From Salinicola avicenniae (GTDB lineage Bacteria > Pseudomonadota > Gammaproteobacteria > Pseudomonadales > Halomonadaceae), in the NCBI RefSeq assembly GCF_023736115.1, contig NZ_JAKQZC010000003.1, forward strand, positions 552,879 through 616,878: a stretch of DNA of 64,000 nt, read 5' to 3'. Position 1 is the first letter of the stretch. Each line of letters begins with the position of its first letter. Shown here piece by piece: positions 16,886 to 26,388 of the stretch. The notes beneath the pieces are model-generated. The model was not told where the DNA came from, did no database searches, and saw only the letters and a list, made by a program, of their open reading frames with translations. Position numbers and translations under genes: made by a program.

Positions 16886-17791
16886 CTATCGGCCAGCGAT
16901 GGTGTCGTGCTTCAGCGCATCCACCAGCGCCGACAGGGCCGGGCTCAGCTCCCGCCGCCCGGGATAGTAGAGATGATAGCCGGGGAAGGGCGGGCACCAA
17001 TCCTCGAGTACCCGCACCAGCTCGCCACGATGCAGCCTCTCCGCGACTTCGTCTTCCATCACGTAGGCCAGACCGAAGCCGCGCGTCGCGGCCTCCGCCA
17101 TCATCGACGGCGTGTTGAAGATGAGACTGCCTTCGACGCGGACGTTGACCTCTCGCCCCTCCTGTTCGAACTCCCAGGCATAGAGGCCACCGCGGGTGGG
17201 CAGGCGCAGGTTGATGCAGTCGTGGTGCGTCAGCTCGCGCGGCGTGGTCGGTGGCTCGCGATCGGCAAAGTAGGTGGGCGAGCCGACCACCGCCATGCGC
17301 AGAGCGGGCCCTACCGGAATCGCGATCATGTCGCGGTCGATCTGCTCGCCCAGACGCAGGCCGGCATCGAAGCGTCCGGCGACGATATCGACCAACCCCT
17401 CGTTCAGCGAGACCTCGACCTGAATATTCGGGTGGTCGGGTAGCAACCGCTCCAGCGCGGGCCACAGCACGCTGCGAGCGCCATGTTCGCCGGCGGTGAG
17501 GCGCACGGTGCCGGCAGGGTTGTCGCGCAGGTTGCTCAGGACCTGAAGACGAGCGTCGATATCGGCGATTGAGGGCTTGAGCGTCTCGAGCAGGCGCTCG
17601 CCCGCCTCGGTCGGCGAGACGCTGCGCGTGGTTCGGGCCAGCAGCCGAATGCCCAGGCGCTGTTCGAGGCGGCGAAGGGTATGGCTCAGCGAGGATTGCG
17701 ACGTGCCCAGACCGGCCGCCGCCTTGGTGAAGCTGCCGGCTTCGGCAACCGCCAGGAAAGCCAGCAGATCACTCAGGTCTTCTCGCTGCAT
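16886..17791 (-). CDS. LysR family regulator, divergent to cupin gene
   Basis: A 301-residue LysR-type regulator. The N-terminal winged helix-turn-helix is clear (FLAVAEAGSFTKAAAGLGTSQSSLSHTLRRLE, about residues 11-42) and the remainder is the substrate-binding-like effector domain. The gene is divergent from the small cupin gene at 17924 with 132 bases between starts, the usual layout for a LysR protein and its target. Relatives with this DNA-binding domain often sit beside oxidoreductases; the effector is unknown. Confidence 0.92.
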   Translation of the reverse strand: MQREDLSDLLAFLAVAEAGSFTKAAAGLGTSQSSLSHTLRRLEQRLGIRLLARTTRSVSPTEAGERLLETLKPSIADIDARLQVLSNLRDNPAGTVRLTAGEHGARSVLWPALERLLPDHPNIQVEVSLNEGLVDIVAGRFDAGLRLGEQIDRDMIAIPVGPALRMAVVGSPTYFADREPPTTPRELTHHDCINLRLPTRGGLYAWEFEQEGREVNVRVEGSLIFNTPSMMAEAATRGFGLAYVMEDEVAERLHRGELVRVLEDWCPPFPGYHLYYPGRRELSPALSALVDALKHDTIAGR

Positions 17792-17923
17792 TCATGAATC
17801 CTCGATATAAGTGCAATCGAATTATGCCCTCTAATTGAATGGGTCGCCACACCTTACACTGGCTGCCGTCATCGAATAGTTATCGATAGCCATCGATCCA
17901 TGCATTTATCCCAGGAGGTTCAC

Positions 17924-18319
17924 ATGGATATTCAACGTAACGGTTCCAAGCCGTCCAACCCCGGCCCGGAAGACTACTTCACCGGCACGGTTCGCATCGA
18001 TTCGATGTATCAGGCCGAAGCGCCGTCCCGCGTGACCAGTGCACTCGTCACTTTCGAGCCGGGCGCTCGCACCGCTTGGCACACCCACCCGGTAGGTCAG
18101 ACGCTGATGGTCACCGCCGGTCAGGGTTGGGTCCAGCGCCTTGGCGGCCCGAAGGAAACCATCAACCCGGGTGATATCGTCTGGTTCCCCCCGGGCGAGA
18201 AGCACTGGCATGGTGCGACCGACAAGACCGCGATGACCCACCTGGCGATCCAGGAGCCGGAAAACGGCTCGCCGGTCGACTGGATGGAGAAGGTCTCCGA
18301 CGAGGATTACCTGAGCTAA
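17924..18319 (+). CDS. Small cupin protein (mandelonitrile lyase-like carboxymuconolactone/cupin group)
   Basis: A 131-residue single-domain cupin. Motif 1 appears as [22 protein letters not shown] and motif 2 as [17 protein letters not shown], giving the metal ligands His-His-Gln and His. The PGEKHWHGA pattern is typical of the Mn-cupin group annotated as (R)-mandelonitrile lyase-like or quercetin-dioxygenase-like; the true substrate is not known. AGGAGGT lies 7 bases before the ATG at 17924, so this start is preferred to the ATG at 17900. It is probably controlled by the divergent LysR regulator and ends at a strong terminator. Confidence 0.88.
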   Translation: MDIQRNGSKPSNPGPEDYFTGTVRIDSMYQAEAPSRVTSALVTFEPGARTAWHTHPVGQTLMVTAGQGWVQRLGGPKETINPGDIVWFPPGEKHWHGATDKTAMTHLAIQEPENGSPVDWMEKVSDEDYLS

Positions 18320-18356
18320 CGCGTTCAGGCTATTGCTCGCGACCTTTGAGTCGCCG

Positions 18357-18384
18357 AACGCCCCGCTGATGCGGGGCGTTTTCG
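18357..18384 (+). terminator. Terminator of the cupin gene
   Basis: AACGCCCCGC-TGAT-GCGGGGCGTT followed by TTC, a perfect 10-bp stem 37 bases after the stop. Confidence 0.88.
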
Positions 18385-18589
18385 TGGGTGAGTATGGCAG
18401 CACCTTGCCGGCGGTCGCGCCGCTGTCGTTCGCGTTTCACAGTTGACGCGAAAAATACTTGAGGCCAGCCTTTGACGAGGCCATTATCTGCGCCCCATGT
18501 CGTGGCGGTTGGCGCGGCGTGGAACCATGACCGGGGTGGCATCGGGTCGGGGTGCGCTGAATTTTGCAGGAAGTTAGTTGCCCACTACC

Positions 18590-18603
18590 GATAAGACCTT
18601 ATC
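18590..18603. promoter_or_regulatory. GATAAG inverted repeat before the carboxynorspermidine genes
   Basis: GATAAG-AC-CTTATC is a perfect short palindrome 34 bases before the start codon at 18637, in a 317-base gap that otherwise holds only the cupin terminator. Its place suggests an operator or a core-promoter overlap; the regulator is unknown. Confidence 0.4.
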
Positions 18604-18636
18604 ACTGTTGACTTTTCCCGATCTGGAATTGAATTC

Positions 18637-19835
18637 ATGAGCAAAGTCCTGATTATCGGCGCCGGCGGCGTCGGCGGTGTCGTTACGCACAAGTGCGCCC
18701 AGCATCCCGAAGTGTTTTCGGAAATTTGCCTCGCCAGCCGCAACGAGGCCAAGTGCCAGGCGATCGCCGAGCAACTGTCACGTCCGATTCAGACCGCCCA
18801 GGTCGACGCCGATGACGTCGAGGCGATCGTTGCGCTGATCGAGTCGTTCAAACCGGACGTGCTGATCCATGTGGCGCTGCCGTATCAGGACCTCACCATC
18901 ATGGAAGCCTGCCTGCGCACCGGTGTGCCCTATCTCGACACCGCCAACTACGAGCATCCCGACGAGGCGAAGTTCGAGTACAAGGAGCAGTGGGCGTTCC
19001 AGGAGCGTTATCAGAAGGCTGGCAACATGGCCACGCTCGGCTGCGGCTTCGACCCGGGCATGACCAACATCTATTGCGCCTACGGCCAGAAGAACCTGTT
19101 CGACGAGATCCACCGCATCGACATTCTCGATGCCAACGGTGGCGATCACGGCTATCCGTTTGCGACCAACTTCAACCCGGAGATCAACATTCGCGAGATC
19201 ACCGCGAACGGCCGCTACTGGGAGAAGGGCGAGTGGGTCGAGACCGCGCCGCTGGCCGAGAAGCGGACCTTCGACTTTGACGGCATCGGCGAGAAGGAGA
19301 TGTACCTCCTCTATCATGAGGAGCTCGAGTCGCTGGCGCAGAACATCAAGGGCATCGAGCGTATTCGCTTCTGGATGACCTTCTCCGAGAAGTACATCAC
19401 GCACCTCAAGGTGCTCGAGAACGTCGGCATGACCAGCATCGAGCCGATCAACGTCAACGGCGCCGAGGTGTCGCCGCTGCAGTTCCTGAAGTCGGTGTTG
19501 CCGGATCCGGCGTCGCTCGGCCCGCGTACCAAGGGCAAGACCAACATCGGCGTCATCCTCGACGGCATCAAGGATGGCAAGCGTCGCAAGGTGTACATCT
19601 ACAACATGTGCGACCACGAGCAGTGCTACGCCGAGGTGAAGTCCCAGGCGATCTCCTACACCACCGGCGTGCCGGCGGTGACCGGCGCCATGCTGATGCT
19701 GGAAGGTATCTGGAAAGGTGACGGCGTCTACAACGTCGAACAGCTCGACCCGAATCCGTTCATGGAGCGCATCGGCGAGATGGGGCTGCCGTGGCAGATG
19801 GTCGAGCTCGACCCCGACGTCGATCCGCTGGCCTG

Positions 19836-19836
<1 letters not shown>
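18637..19836 (+). CDS. Carboxynorspermidine synthase (dehydrogenase)
   Basis: A 399-residue member of the saccharopine dehydrogenase family. The N-terminal Rossmann motif VLIIGAGGVGGVVTHKCAQ binds NADPH. Conserved blocks such as VPYLDTANYEHPDEAKF, LGCGFDPGMTNIYCAY and DANGGDHGYPFATNFNPE identify the carboxy(nor)spermidine dehydrogenase branch rather than lysine-forming enzymes. The enzyme condenses aspartate semialdehyde with putrescine or diaminopropane, reducing the Schiff base to carboxyspermidine or carboxynorspermidine. It overlaps nspC by one base, so the two steps of this alternative polyamine route are co-translated. No aminopropyltransferase (speE) lies nearby. Confidence 0.93.
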
Positions 19837-21017
<1,181 letters not shown>

Positions 21018-21064
21018 GCCTGTCGTCGTCTTGCCTGCTGGTCAGGCTGTCGATAGCCCGATCT

Positions 21065-21092
21065 GACGCTCCGCCTCGGCGGGGCGTCTTTC
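21065..21092 (+). terminator. Terminator of the carboxynorspermidine operon
   Basis: GACGCTCCGCC-TC-GGCGGGGCGTC with one G-T pair, followed by a CTTTC tract, 47 bases after nspC. Confidence 0.75.
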
Positions 21093-21161
21093 GTTGTCTC
21101 GTTTGCATACCACGGCTTGCGTAGGCCCGCGCAATCGACGACATGGCTGGAGCGCGCGCAT

Positions 21162-21193
21162 AAAAAAGGCCGCCGAGACGGGGAGGGGCGGCC
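21162..21193 (-). terminator. Terminator of the mini zinc-ribbon operon
   Basis: On the minus strand a GGCCGCC/GGCGGCC stem is followed by TTTTTT, about 75 bases beyond the end of the small gene at 21270. It stands back to back with the nspC terminator. Confidence 0.75.
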
Positions 21194-21269
21194 AACGGGG
21201 TAGACATTGTCAGCGTCGTACTCGACGCGCGTGATGGTCAGGCAGTGACTTCTTCAGACAGCAACGTCT

Positions 21270-21470
21270 TCAAGCAGTAACTTCGAGGCGCGAGCCGCGG
21301 GTTTTCTGATCGCTCATACGGGCGACGGCCACGTCGCAATTGTCGCTTTCGAAGCGATGGGCGGTGCAGTTGGCGCAACGTAGGCGACGAGTCTCCGACG
21401 GCGCAGCGGCCACGTAAAACTCCTTGAAACCGCAGACATAGCAGGGGGCGTCCAGCGTAATGCGTGTCAT
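21270..21470 (-). CDS. Mini zinc-ribbon protein (66 aa)
   Basis: A 66-residue basic protein with two CxxC pairs, CYVC near residue 10 and CANC near 33, spaced like a single zinc ribbon, and no further domain. The ATG at 21470 overlaps the stop of the upstream 82-residue gene (ATGA), so translation is coupled. The much longer open frame that begins at 21623 overlaps that gene out of frame and is not credible. Function is unknown; a single ribbon of this type suggests contact with a nucleic acid or protein partner. Confidence 0.65.
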   Translation of the reverse strand: MTRITLDAPCYVCGFKEFYVAAAPSETRRLRCANCTAHRFESDNCDVAVARMSDQKTRGSRLEVTA

Positions 21471-21715
21471 GCCGACTGTCTCTGCATGACAGTATCGTTG
21501 AGCGACTCGTTCTCGCGCGCCATCTGCAGGATCAGGCTGCGGGACATATTCAACGCTCTCAGTGCGTAGCTGCCTGTGTGGCGGTCTTCGTGCAGCCCGC
21601 AGGTATCTAGGAATTCGCCGCAATCCTCGCAGTGAATCTCATCCCAGTCGTAGCTGGTATCCGGTGCCGAAGCCTGACTGCAACCACAACGGGGGCAGGA
21701 AATCTGATATTTCAT
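21467..21715 (-). CDS. Mini zinc-ribbon protein (82 aa)
   Basis: An 82-residue protein that begins MKYQISCPRCGCSQ and has a second pair HCEDCGEF near residue 29, forming a CPxC...CxxC zinc ribbon, then a helical tail. It is preceded by a GGAGGC ribosome site and is the first gene of a two-gene unit of small zinc-ribbon proteins. An inverted repeat (TGTAC...GTACA, 21815-21838) lies about 100 bases upstream and could be an operator. I do not recognise a named family. Confidence 0.7.
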   Translation of the reverse strand: MKYQISCPRCGCSQASAPDTSYDWDEIHCEDCGEFLDTCGLHEDRHTGSYALRALNMSRSLILQMARENESLNDTVMQRQSA

Positions 21716-21814
21716 GGCTCGCCTCCTTGGCGTTGGATGTTGACCTTCCGGGTCGATCCTTCGTCGGGGCGTCTCTGCCCCGCCGCCGTATCAACATGGC
21801 ACAGAGTCTAAACT

Positions 21815-21838
21815 TGTACAAACGACATTTTTCGTACA
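21815..21838. promoter_or_regulatory. Inverted repeat TGTACA-N14-GTACA upstream of zinc-ribbon genes
   Basis: TGTACAAA on one side and TTTTCGTACA on the other form an imperfect dyad in the 180-base gap between the zinc-ribbon operon and the end of the LysR gene. A TTGTAC that could act as a -35 element overlaps it on the minus strand. Confidence 0.3.
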
Positions 21839-21895
21839 GTTATGTGACACTGCACGGCAATACGAGTGCGGGCGAGGGCTGGCGCGGGCAGTGGC

Positions 21896-22831
21896 TCAGG
21901 GCGCGTCGACGGTACGCTCGGCGGCGGCGGCCAGCGCTTCCGGGCCGACGAGTCGTACCAGCAGGTCCTGCGCGAAACGCGGCAGCACGTCGATATCGCG
22001 CAGTAGCAGGCTCCGCTCGCGGTACGCCCAGGCGTCTTCCAGGCGACGTACCGCCAATTGCATGCTCTGGCGATAGCGCAAGGCACAGGACTCCGGCAGG
22101 ATACCGACGCCCACGCCGGCTTCGATCATGCGGCAGGCCGCCTCGAAGCCGAAGACCTGCGTACGGACCGTCAGTGGCTTGCCGAAAGCCAGGGCCTGGC
22201 GCTGCAGGTAGTCGAACAGCGTGCTGCCGGCATGCAGCGTCACCTGGGGATAGTCCAGGGCATCCGCATAGGTGACCTGCTCGGCCGTGGCGAGCGGATG
22301 CCCTGCCGGCATCGCCAGCACGAGCCGGTCGCGGCCGAAGGGTAGTGTGGCCAGCCGCGACGGCAGCTCGACGCCTACCATGATGCCGAGAATGCCGAGG
22401 TCGGCCGTACCGTCGAGCACCCCGCGCACGATATCGCGGGTCAGGCGTTCCTGCAGATCGATCGTCACACCTGGACGGGCCGCCAGAAAGTCGGCCAGGA
22501 CTTCCGGCATGAATTCGGTCACGGCCGTGGTGTTGGCGAAGATCCTGAGATGGCCGCTGTCGCCAGTGCCGGCATCGGCGAAGTCGCTCTTGACCCGCTC
22601 CACCTGACGCAGAATCGCGCGGGCATGGCGCAGCAGTGCCTCACCCGCCGGTGTCGGCTCGACGCCCTGGCTGCTGCGGTAGAACAAGCGTGTGTTGAGC
22701 TGGCCCTCGAGCGCCTTGATGCGGGCGCTGACCGCGGCCGTCGACAGGTGGGCGCGTTGAGCGCCGGCGGTCAGGCTTTGCGCTTCGGCAACCTGGACGA
22801 CGAGGCGTAGATCGGTGAGATCGAAGTGCAT
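21896..22831 (-). CDS. LysR family regulator, divergent to chrA
   Basis: A 311-residue LysR-type regulator with the DNA-binding helix at about residues 5-65 (LRLVVQVAEAQSLTAGAQRAHLSTAAVSARIKALE, split across the motif) and a full effector domain. The STAAVSARIKALE recognition helix is typical of a LysR subgroup found beside transporters in pseudomonads. It is divergent from the chromate transporter with 320 bases between starts. Whether it regulates chrA is inference. Confidence 0.9.
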   Translation of the reverse strand: MHFDLTDLRLVVQVAEAQSLTAGAQRAHLSTAAVSARIKALEGQLNTRLFYRSSQGVEPTPAGEALLRHARAILRQVERVKSDFADAGTGDSGHLRIFANTTAVTEFMPEVLADFLAARPGVTIDLQERLTRDIVRGVLDGTADLGILGIMVGVELPSRLATLPFGRDRLVLAMPAGHPLATAEQVTYADALDYPQVTLHAGSTLFDYLQRQALAFGKPLTVRTQVFGFEAACRMIEAGVGVGILPESCALRYRQSMQLAVRRLEDAWAYRERSLLLRDIDVLPRFAQDLLVRLVGPEALAAAAERTVDAP

Positions 22832-23151
22832 GACCTAAGGCCTCGCATCGCGCGCTTGCGCGGTGGTCGCCGGCGCACAGGACACGACGTCGTACTGCAT
22901 TGACGTCGCCAAACAGAGAAGGAGTATAGGCACGCGCAAAGCCCGGATGTTGCGGGGCGTTTCAGACTATCAGGATCGCTCGCCGAAGGGGATGGGGTGG
23001 TGGCACGCCGCGAAGAGGGGGCGCCGGTGAACCTGATGGTCGCCGGCACGAGAAGCCTTTTTCATACCGTTGCCTGACTGACGGCCTCGGCAACAGGTGC
23101 TACGGTCGCCAAAAACCCTCGAAGGCGCCATTCTGGCCCAAGGTCGTATCC
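22832..23151. other. Divergent LysR-chrA intergenic region
   Basis: A 320-base gap between divergent starts. Open frames here lack ribosome sites and conserved content, so I see no gene. No clear sigma-70 pair or T-N11-A box could be fixed with confidence. Confidence 0.4.
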
Positions 23152-24345
23152 GTGACGCCACCTCGACGAGCCGCCGGCCGTGTGCTGGAGATCTTTTTTG
23201 CCTTCCTTTTCCTCGGCGTGATCGCCTTCGGGGGCCCGGTCGCGCATCTGGGGTACTTCCATCAAGCATTCGTACAACGCCGAGGCTGGCTCAGCGAGCA
23301 CGACTACGCCGATCTGCTGACGCTCTGCCAGTTCCTGCCCGGGCCGGCCAGCAGCCAGGTCGGTTTCGCCATCGGTCTTTATCGTGGCGGCCTGCCGGGC
23401 GCTATCGCGGCCTGGATGGCATTCACGCTGCCTTCGGCGCTGATGCTGTTGCTGTTTGCCTTGAGTGCGGCGTCGTTCGGCGGCCAGTTCGGCCAGTCGC
23501 TGATCGATGGACTCAAGCTGGTCGCCGTCGCCATCGTGGCGCACGCGGTCTGGTCGATGGGGCGGCGCTTGTGTCCCGATCGCCAGCGCGTTGGCATTGC
23601 TCTCGGCGCCCTGTTCATCGTCACGCTGCTGGGTGGGCTGTTTGGCCAGTTGCTGGCGATTGCCGCCGGCGCTGTCGCCGGGGTGCTGCTTTGCCGGTCT
23701 CAGGTCGAGCTGGGCGAGGGGCGAATGGCTTTCGTCGTAGGTCGGTGGGTATCGCGCTTGGCGCTAGGCCTGTTCGTGCTGCTGCTGGGCATACTGCCGC
23801 TGTTCGCGCTGGGAGACTCGCTGGCGCTGGTGACCGCCGATGCCTTGTTTCGGGCCGGTGCGCTTGTGTTTGGCGGGGGACACGTAGTGCTGCCGATGCT
23901 GGAGAGTGCAGTGGTGGCGCCGGGATGGGTCAGCCAGAGCGATTTCCTCACCGGCTATGGTGTGGTTCAGGCGGTGCCGGGGCCACTATTCAGCCTGGCG
24001 AGCTATCTTGGCGCCATTATCGCGCCCGTCGGGCAGGCCGTTCCCTACGCCCTGTTGGCGCTTGTCATGCTTTTTTTGCCGGGATTTCTGTTGCTGCTGG
24101 CGGTGATGCCGCACTGGGAGCGCCTGCGACGCTCCGTGACGGCTCAGACGCTGATGCTGGGCGCGAATGCCGCTGTCGTCGGCGTGCTGGGGGCGGCGCT
24201 CTACGATCCGGTATGGGTGGGTGCCATATCGGGCCCGTGGGAGATGGCCATCGCGCTGGGCGGTTTTCTTCTGCTCAGCGTCTGGCGTTGCCCCGCCTGG
24301 GTTGTTGCACTGGGCGGCGCGCTCTCGGGGTTGATACTGCCCTAG
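23152..24345 (+). CDS. chrA: Chromate transporter ChrA (two-domain)
   Basis: A 397-residue inner-membrane protein of the CHR family, long-chain form with two homologous halves. The N-terminal half shows FLGVIAFGGPVAHLGYF and FLPGPASSQVGFAIG; the C-terminal half shows GALVFGGGHVVLPMLES and VQAVPGPLFSLASYLGA. The family expels chromate driven by the proton gradient and resembles sulfate transporters in substrate charge. The start is a GTG at 23152 with AAGG 9-10 bases before it; no better ATG is available. No chrB or chrR is adjacent; only the divergent LysR gene is. Confidence 0.94.
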   Translation: MTPPRRAAGRVLEIFFAFLFLGVIAFGGPVAHLGYFHQAFVQRRGWLSEHDYADLLTLCQFLPGPASSQVGFAIGLYRGGLPGAIAAWMAFTLPSALMLLLFALSAASFGGQFGQSLIDGLKLVAVAIVAHAVWSMGRRLCPDRQRVGIALGALFIVTLLGGLFGQLLAIAAGAVAGVLLCRSQVELGEGRMAFVVGRWVSRLALGLFVLLLGILPLFALGDSLALVTADALFRAGALVFGGGHVVLPMLESAVVAPGWVSQSDFLTGYGVVQAVPGPLFSLASYLGAIIAPVGQAVPYALLALVMLFLPGFLLLLAVMPHWERLRRSVTAQTLMLGANAAVVGVLGAALYDPVWVGAISGPWEMAIALGGFLLLSVWRCPAWVVALGGALSGLILP

Positions 24346-24410
24346 TGGCGGCGGCCGAGGAATGAGGGCGACTGCCGGTGATGCCCCGGCTCCCGCTTGT
24401 GAGTCGAAAA

Positions 24411-24463
24411 GATACATTTTGATACATAACCCTTCGGGTTAATTGATCCTAATCAAATTATCT
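24411..24463 (+). promoter_or_regulatory. Putative promoter region of the CsrB/RsmZ-like RNA
   Basis: Two GATACAT repeats (24411-24417 and 24421-24427) are spaced by exactly one helical turn, followed by a small hairpin (AACCC-TTC-GGGTT) and a -10-like TTATCT at 24458-24463. No good -35 is present, as expected for an activator-dependent promoter. A canonical GacA box (TGTAAG-N6-CTTACA) is not seen. Confidence 0.4.
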
Positions 24464-24466
24464 GAT

Positions 24467-24622
24467 GGCAAAGAGGTCCATTGTGGGCGCCAACGCTAGG
24501 AAGGCGTTCACACAGGGATGATAGCCGCAGGAAGCGGATCACAAGGACGCATGGCAGGACGCCATGGTAGGCAAGCAAGGATGAGCAGCGTTTGGAAGGG
24601 CCGGCCAGCCGGCCCTTCTTCG
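24467..24622 (+). ncRNA. Candidate CsrB/RsmY/RsmZ-family small RNA
   Basis: A roughly 155-base transcript predicted from structure. Eight GGA motifs lie between 24499 and 24596. Three sit in the loops of perfect hairpins, the arrangement that binds CsrA/RsmA: AACGC-TAGGAAG-GCGTT (24492-24508), CCGC-AGGAA-GCGG (24525-24537) and ATGGC-AGGAC-GCCAT (24551-24565). Others are in single-stranded contexts (CAGGGATG, ACAAGGACG, CAAGGATG, TTTGGAAG). It ends at an 11-bp GC-rich stem with TT after it. Known members sequester CsrA/RsmA and thereby control carbon storage, motility and biofilm. The region has no plausible reading frame. The 5' end is an estimate. Confidence 0.82.
24595..24622 (+). terminator. 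Terminator of the CsrB/RsmZ-like RNA
   Basis: GAAGGGCCGGC-CA-GCCGGCCCTTC followed by TT, a perfect 11-bp stem. Confidence 0.85.
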
Positions 24623-24645
24623 CTGTGCTTGTGACGATTTCTCCG

Positions 24646-24678
24646 ACACCCGGCTGCCTGGCAGCCGGGTGTTTCATT
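24646..24678. terminator. Second, back-up terminator
   Basis: ACACCCGGCTGC-CTG-GCAGCCGGGTGT, a 12-bp perfect stem followed by TTCATTTT. It lies 25 bases beyond the first terminator, with no gene between them; its flanks would let it work in either direction. Confidence 0.75.
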
Positions 24679-24884
24679 TTCGGTGCTTGGGTCGCGTCTC
24701 GTGACTCGATAATGGGCCGCGACGCCAGCGATACCCGAACCCTCCTTCGGTGGCCCCATGGCGCTCGAACCCGCTACGTTAAGACCTCGAGTGATTAAAA
24801 ACGTTGACCGCTGACGAGCTTCGACGGCGGGATCAAGTCGAGAAGTGGTGTCGCCGGATTCCCGAAACCACGCGAGGATACGCC

Positions 24885-25535
24885 ATGCCCACACGTGCCA
24901 AGCCGCCCGAGCTGGAACTCGCCGAGTCCTCGGTGCCGCTATCGATCTCGCCGCGTCGGCGTTGGCTGGCCGGGGGCATTGCGGTCGCCTTCTTCGTCTT
25001 CTCTCTACTGATGCTGCTGAGTGGTCTGTTCGAGGGCGGGGCCTTTGTCAGCCTCTTTACCGTGGGGTTGGTCGTCGCGGGCGTCAGCCTGGTGGCTGAA
25101 CGCATTACCCAGGTTTCGCTCTGGGGTTATGACATCGAACTGCAGCGCCGCCGCGCGGCGAGCATGACGCAAGCGGCCGAACAGACGCTGGCCGATCTGG
25201 AATCGTGTCGCGTCGATATGCTCGAAAGCACCCTCCTGAACCTCAACGATGATCTGGACCGTGGCCACGGCGAGTGCGCGGATCTTGAGCATCGTGTCGC
25301 GTTGCTGGAACGGCTGCTGACGCGGATCGAGGCTGCCGACCTGCTGGAGACGCTCGCCGAGCCAGCCTATCGGGCAACCGAGGCGACCACTCGCATTTGG
25401 CAGGGAAACCAGACAAGCCGCGAGCCGCCGCCTGGCGATATCGAGCGCCAGCGCTGGGAGCGCTTGCTGGCCTACCGGGAGCGGGCACGTCGGTGCCTGC
25501 ATTCGCCAGCCGACGGCGCCGATGCGGCGACCTGA
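24885..25535 (+). CDS. Uncharacterised membrane-anchored protein
   Basis: A 216-residue protein of unknown function. Residues 28-75 hold two closely spaced membrane helices (WLAGGIAVAFFVFSLLMLLS and a second from FVSLFTVGLVVAGVSLVA); the remainder is a long, charged, heptad-rich helical region (about 85-170) likely to form a coiled coil in the cytosol. The ATG at 24885 has GAGGAT 7 bases upstream and is preferred to the ATG at 24804, whose extra residues are not membrane- or signal-like. Another membrane-anchored unknown follows after 77 bases; the pair may act together. Confidence 0.65.
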   Translation: MPTRAKPPELELAESSVPLSISPRRRWLAGGIAVAFFVFSLLMLLSGLFEGGAFVSLFTVGLVVAGVSLVAERITQVSLWGYDIELQRRRAASMTQAAEQTLADLESCRVDMLESTLLNLNDDLDRGHGECADLEHRVALLERLLTRIEAADLLETLAEPAYRATEATTRIWQGNQTSREPPPGDIERQRWERLLAYRERARRCLHSPADGADAAT

Positions 25536-25612
25536 GCCCGTGTCCGTTTCCGCTGATCGACAAGGGAGCGAGGCTGACGAGAAGCCAGGCCAGGGAAGAT
25601 AAGGAGAGAGTC

Positions 25613-26266
25613 ATGCAGTGGCTGAGCGACCACGCCGAGGCCATCTCGGCGGCATCGAGCATCCTGACGCTGTTCGTCTGGATCTTCTACGCACAGATCC
25701 TGTATCGCAATTTTGCCCGCACACGACGCCCGCGCATCATCATCAACCGCGGACACGGCAAGGATCTCACCGCGCTCTGCCTGATCAGCAACATGAGCTC
25801 GGAGCCGATCTTTCTGGAACATATCATCGCCACGCTACACACCAGCGAGGGGATGTTCAGTCAGGACATGATCGATTACGAGTCTGACTTTGGACAGGAT
25901 GCCCGGCAGCACGAGAACCAGGATGAACCGTCTCGGTCGCAGACCAGTCAGGGGCCGATGCTCTCCGGCAGCTTCAGCCATATCGACACCTTCCAGCAGA
26001 TCCTTCATCGACTCTGCCGAACCTATGATATTCCTCTGGAAGGCGACACGCCGAGCGGTGATGCCGTTTTCCAGTTTCTGGATATCCGCGTGGTCGCGAT
26101 CTACGGCAGTGAGGATCATCCGGTCGGTGCAGCGAGACGCTTCAAGCTCCAGACCGGCGATCATAACCGCTGCACGCTGACGCCGGTCTCGATCGACACC
26201 AAGCGCTACGCCAATCGCTGGCAGCGCTGGCGAGTGCGGCAGTGGATGCGTCAGCTGGATCGCTGA
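25613..26266 (+). CDS. Uncharacterised protein with N-terminal membrane helix
   Basis: A 217-residue protein I cannot name. One membrane helix near the N-terminus (ISAASSILTLFVWIFYAQILY, about residues 10-30) is followed by an Arg-rich stop-transfer segment and a soluble, mostly beta-type domain with an acidic, disordered insert at about 85-115. AAGGAGAG lies 7 bases before the ATG. It is transcribed with the preceding coiled-coil membrane protein. An N-in anchor with a cytosolic domain is the simplest topology. Confidence 0.7.
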   Translation: MQWLSDHAEAISAASSILTLFVWIFYAQILYRNFARTRRPRIIINRGHGKDLTALCLISNMSSEPIFLEHIIATLHTSEGMFSQDMIDYESDFGQDARQHENQDEPSRSQTSQGPMLSGSFSHIDTFQQILHRLCRTYDIPLEGDTPSGDAVFQFLDIRVVAIYGSEDHPVGAARRFKLQTGDHNRCTLTPVSIDTKRYANRWQRWRVRQWMRQLDR

Positions 26267-26388
26267 ACCGTCGTCTCGCGATGCCACTCAGCAGACACCA
26301 GCGCGTGCTTCTGCTCGGCCAGACGCGTTCCCCCGGGGCGCGCGGCCGGGCCGCGAGTCCGCGGGTTCAAACGCTGAAGGCGGCCGGT

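Noticed and set aside
24400..24440. GacA-type upstream box before the small RNA
   Set aside because: TGTGAG is present but the second half-site does not match CTTACA; only the GATACAT repeats are reported.
24680..24800. tRNA-like GGGTTCGAGC and GGGGCCACC on the minus strand
   Set aside because: The T-stem does not pair and no acceptor or anticodon arm can be formed.
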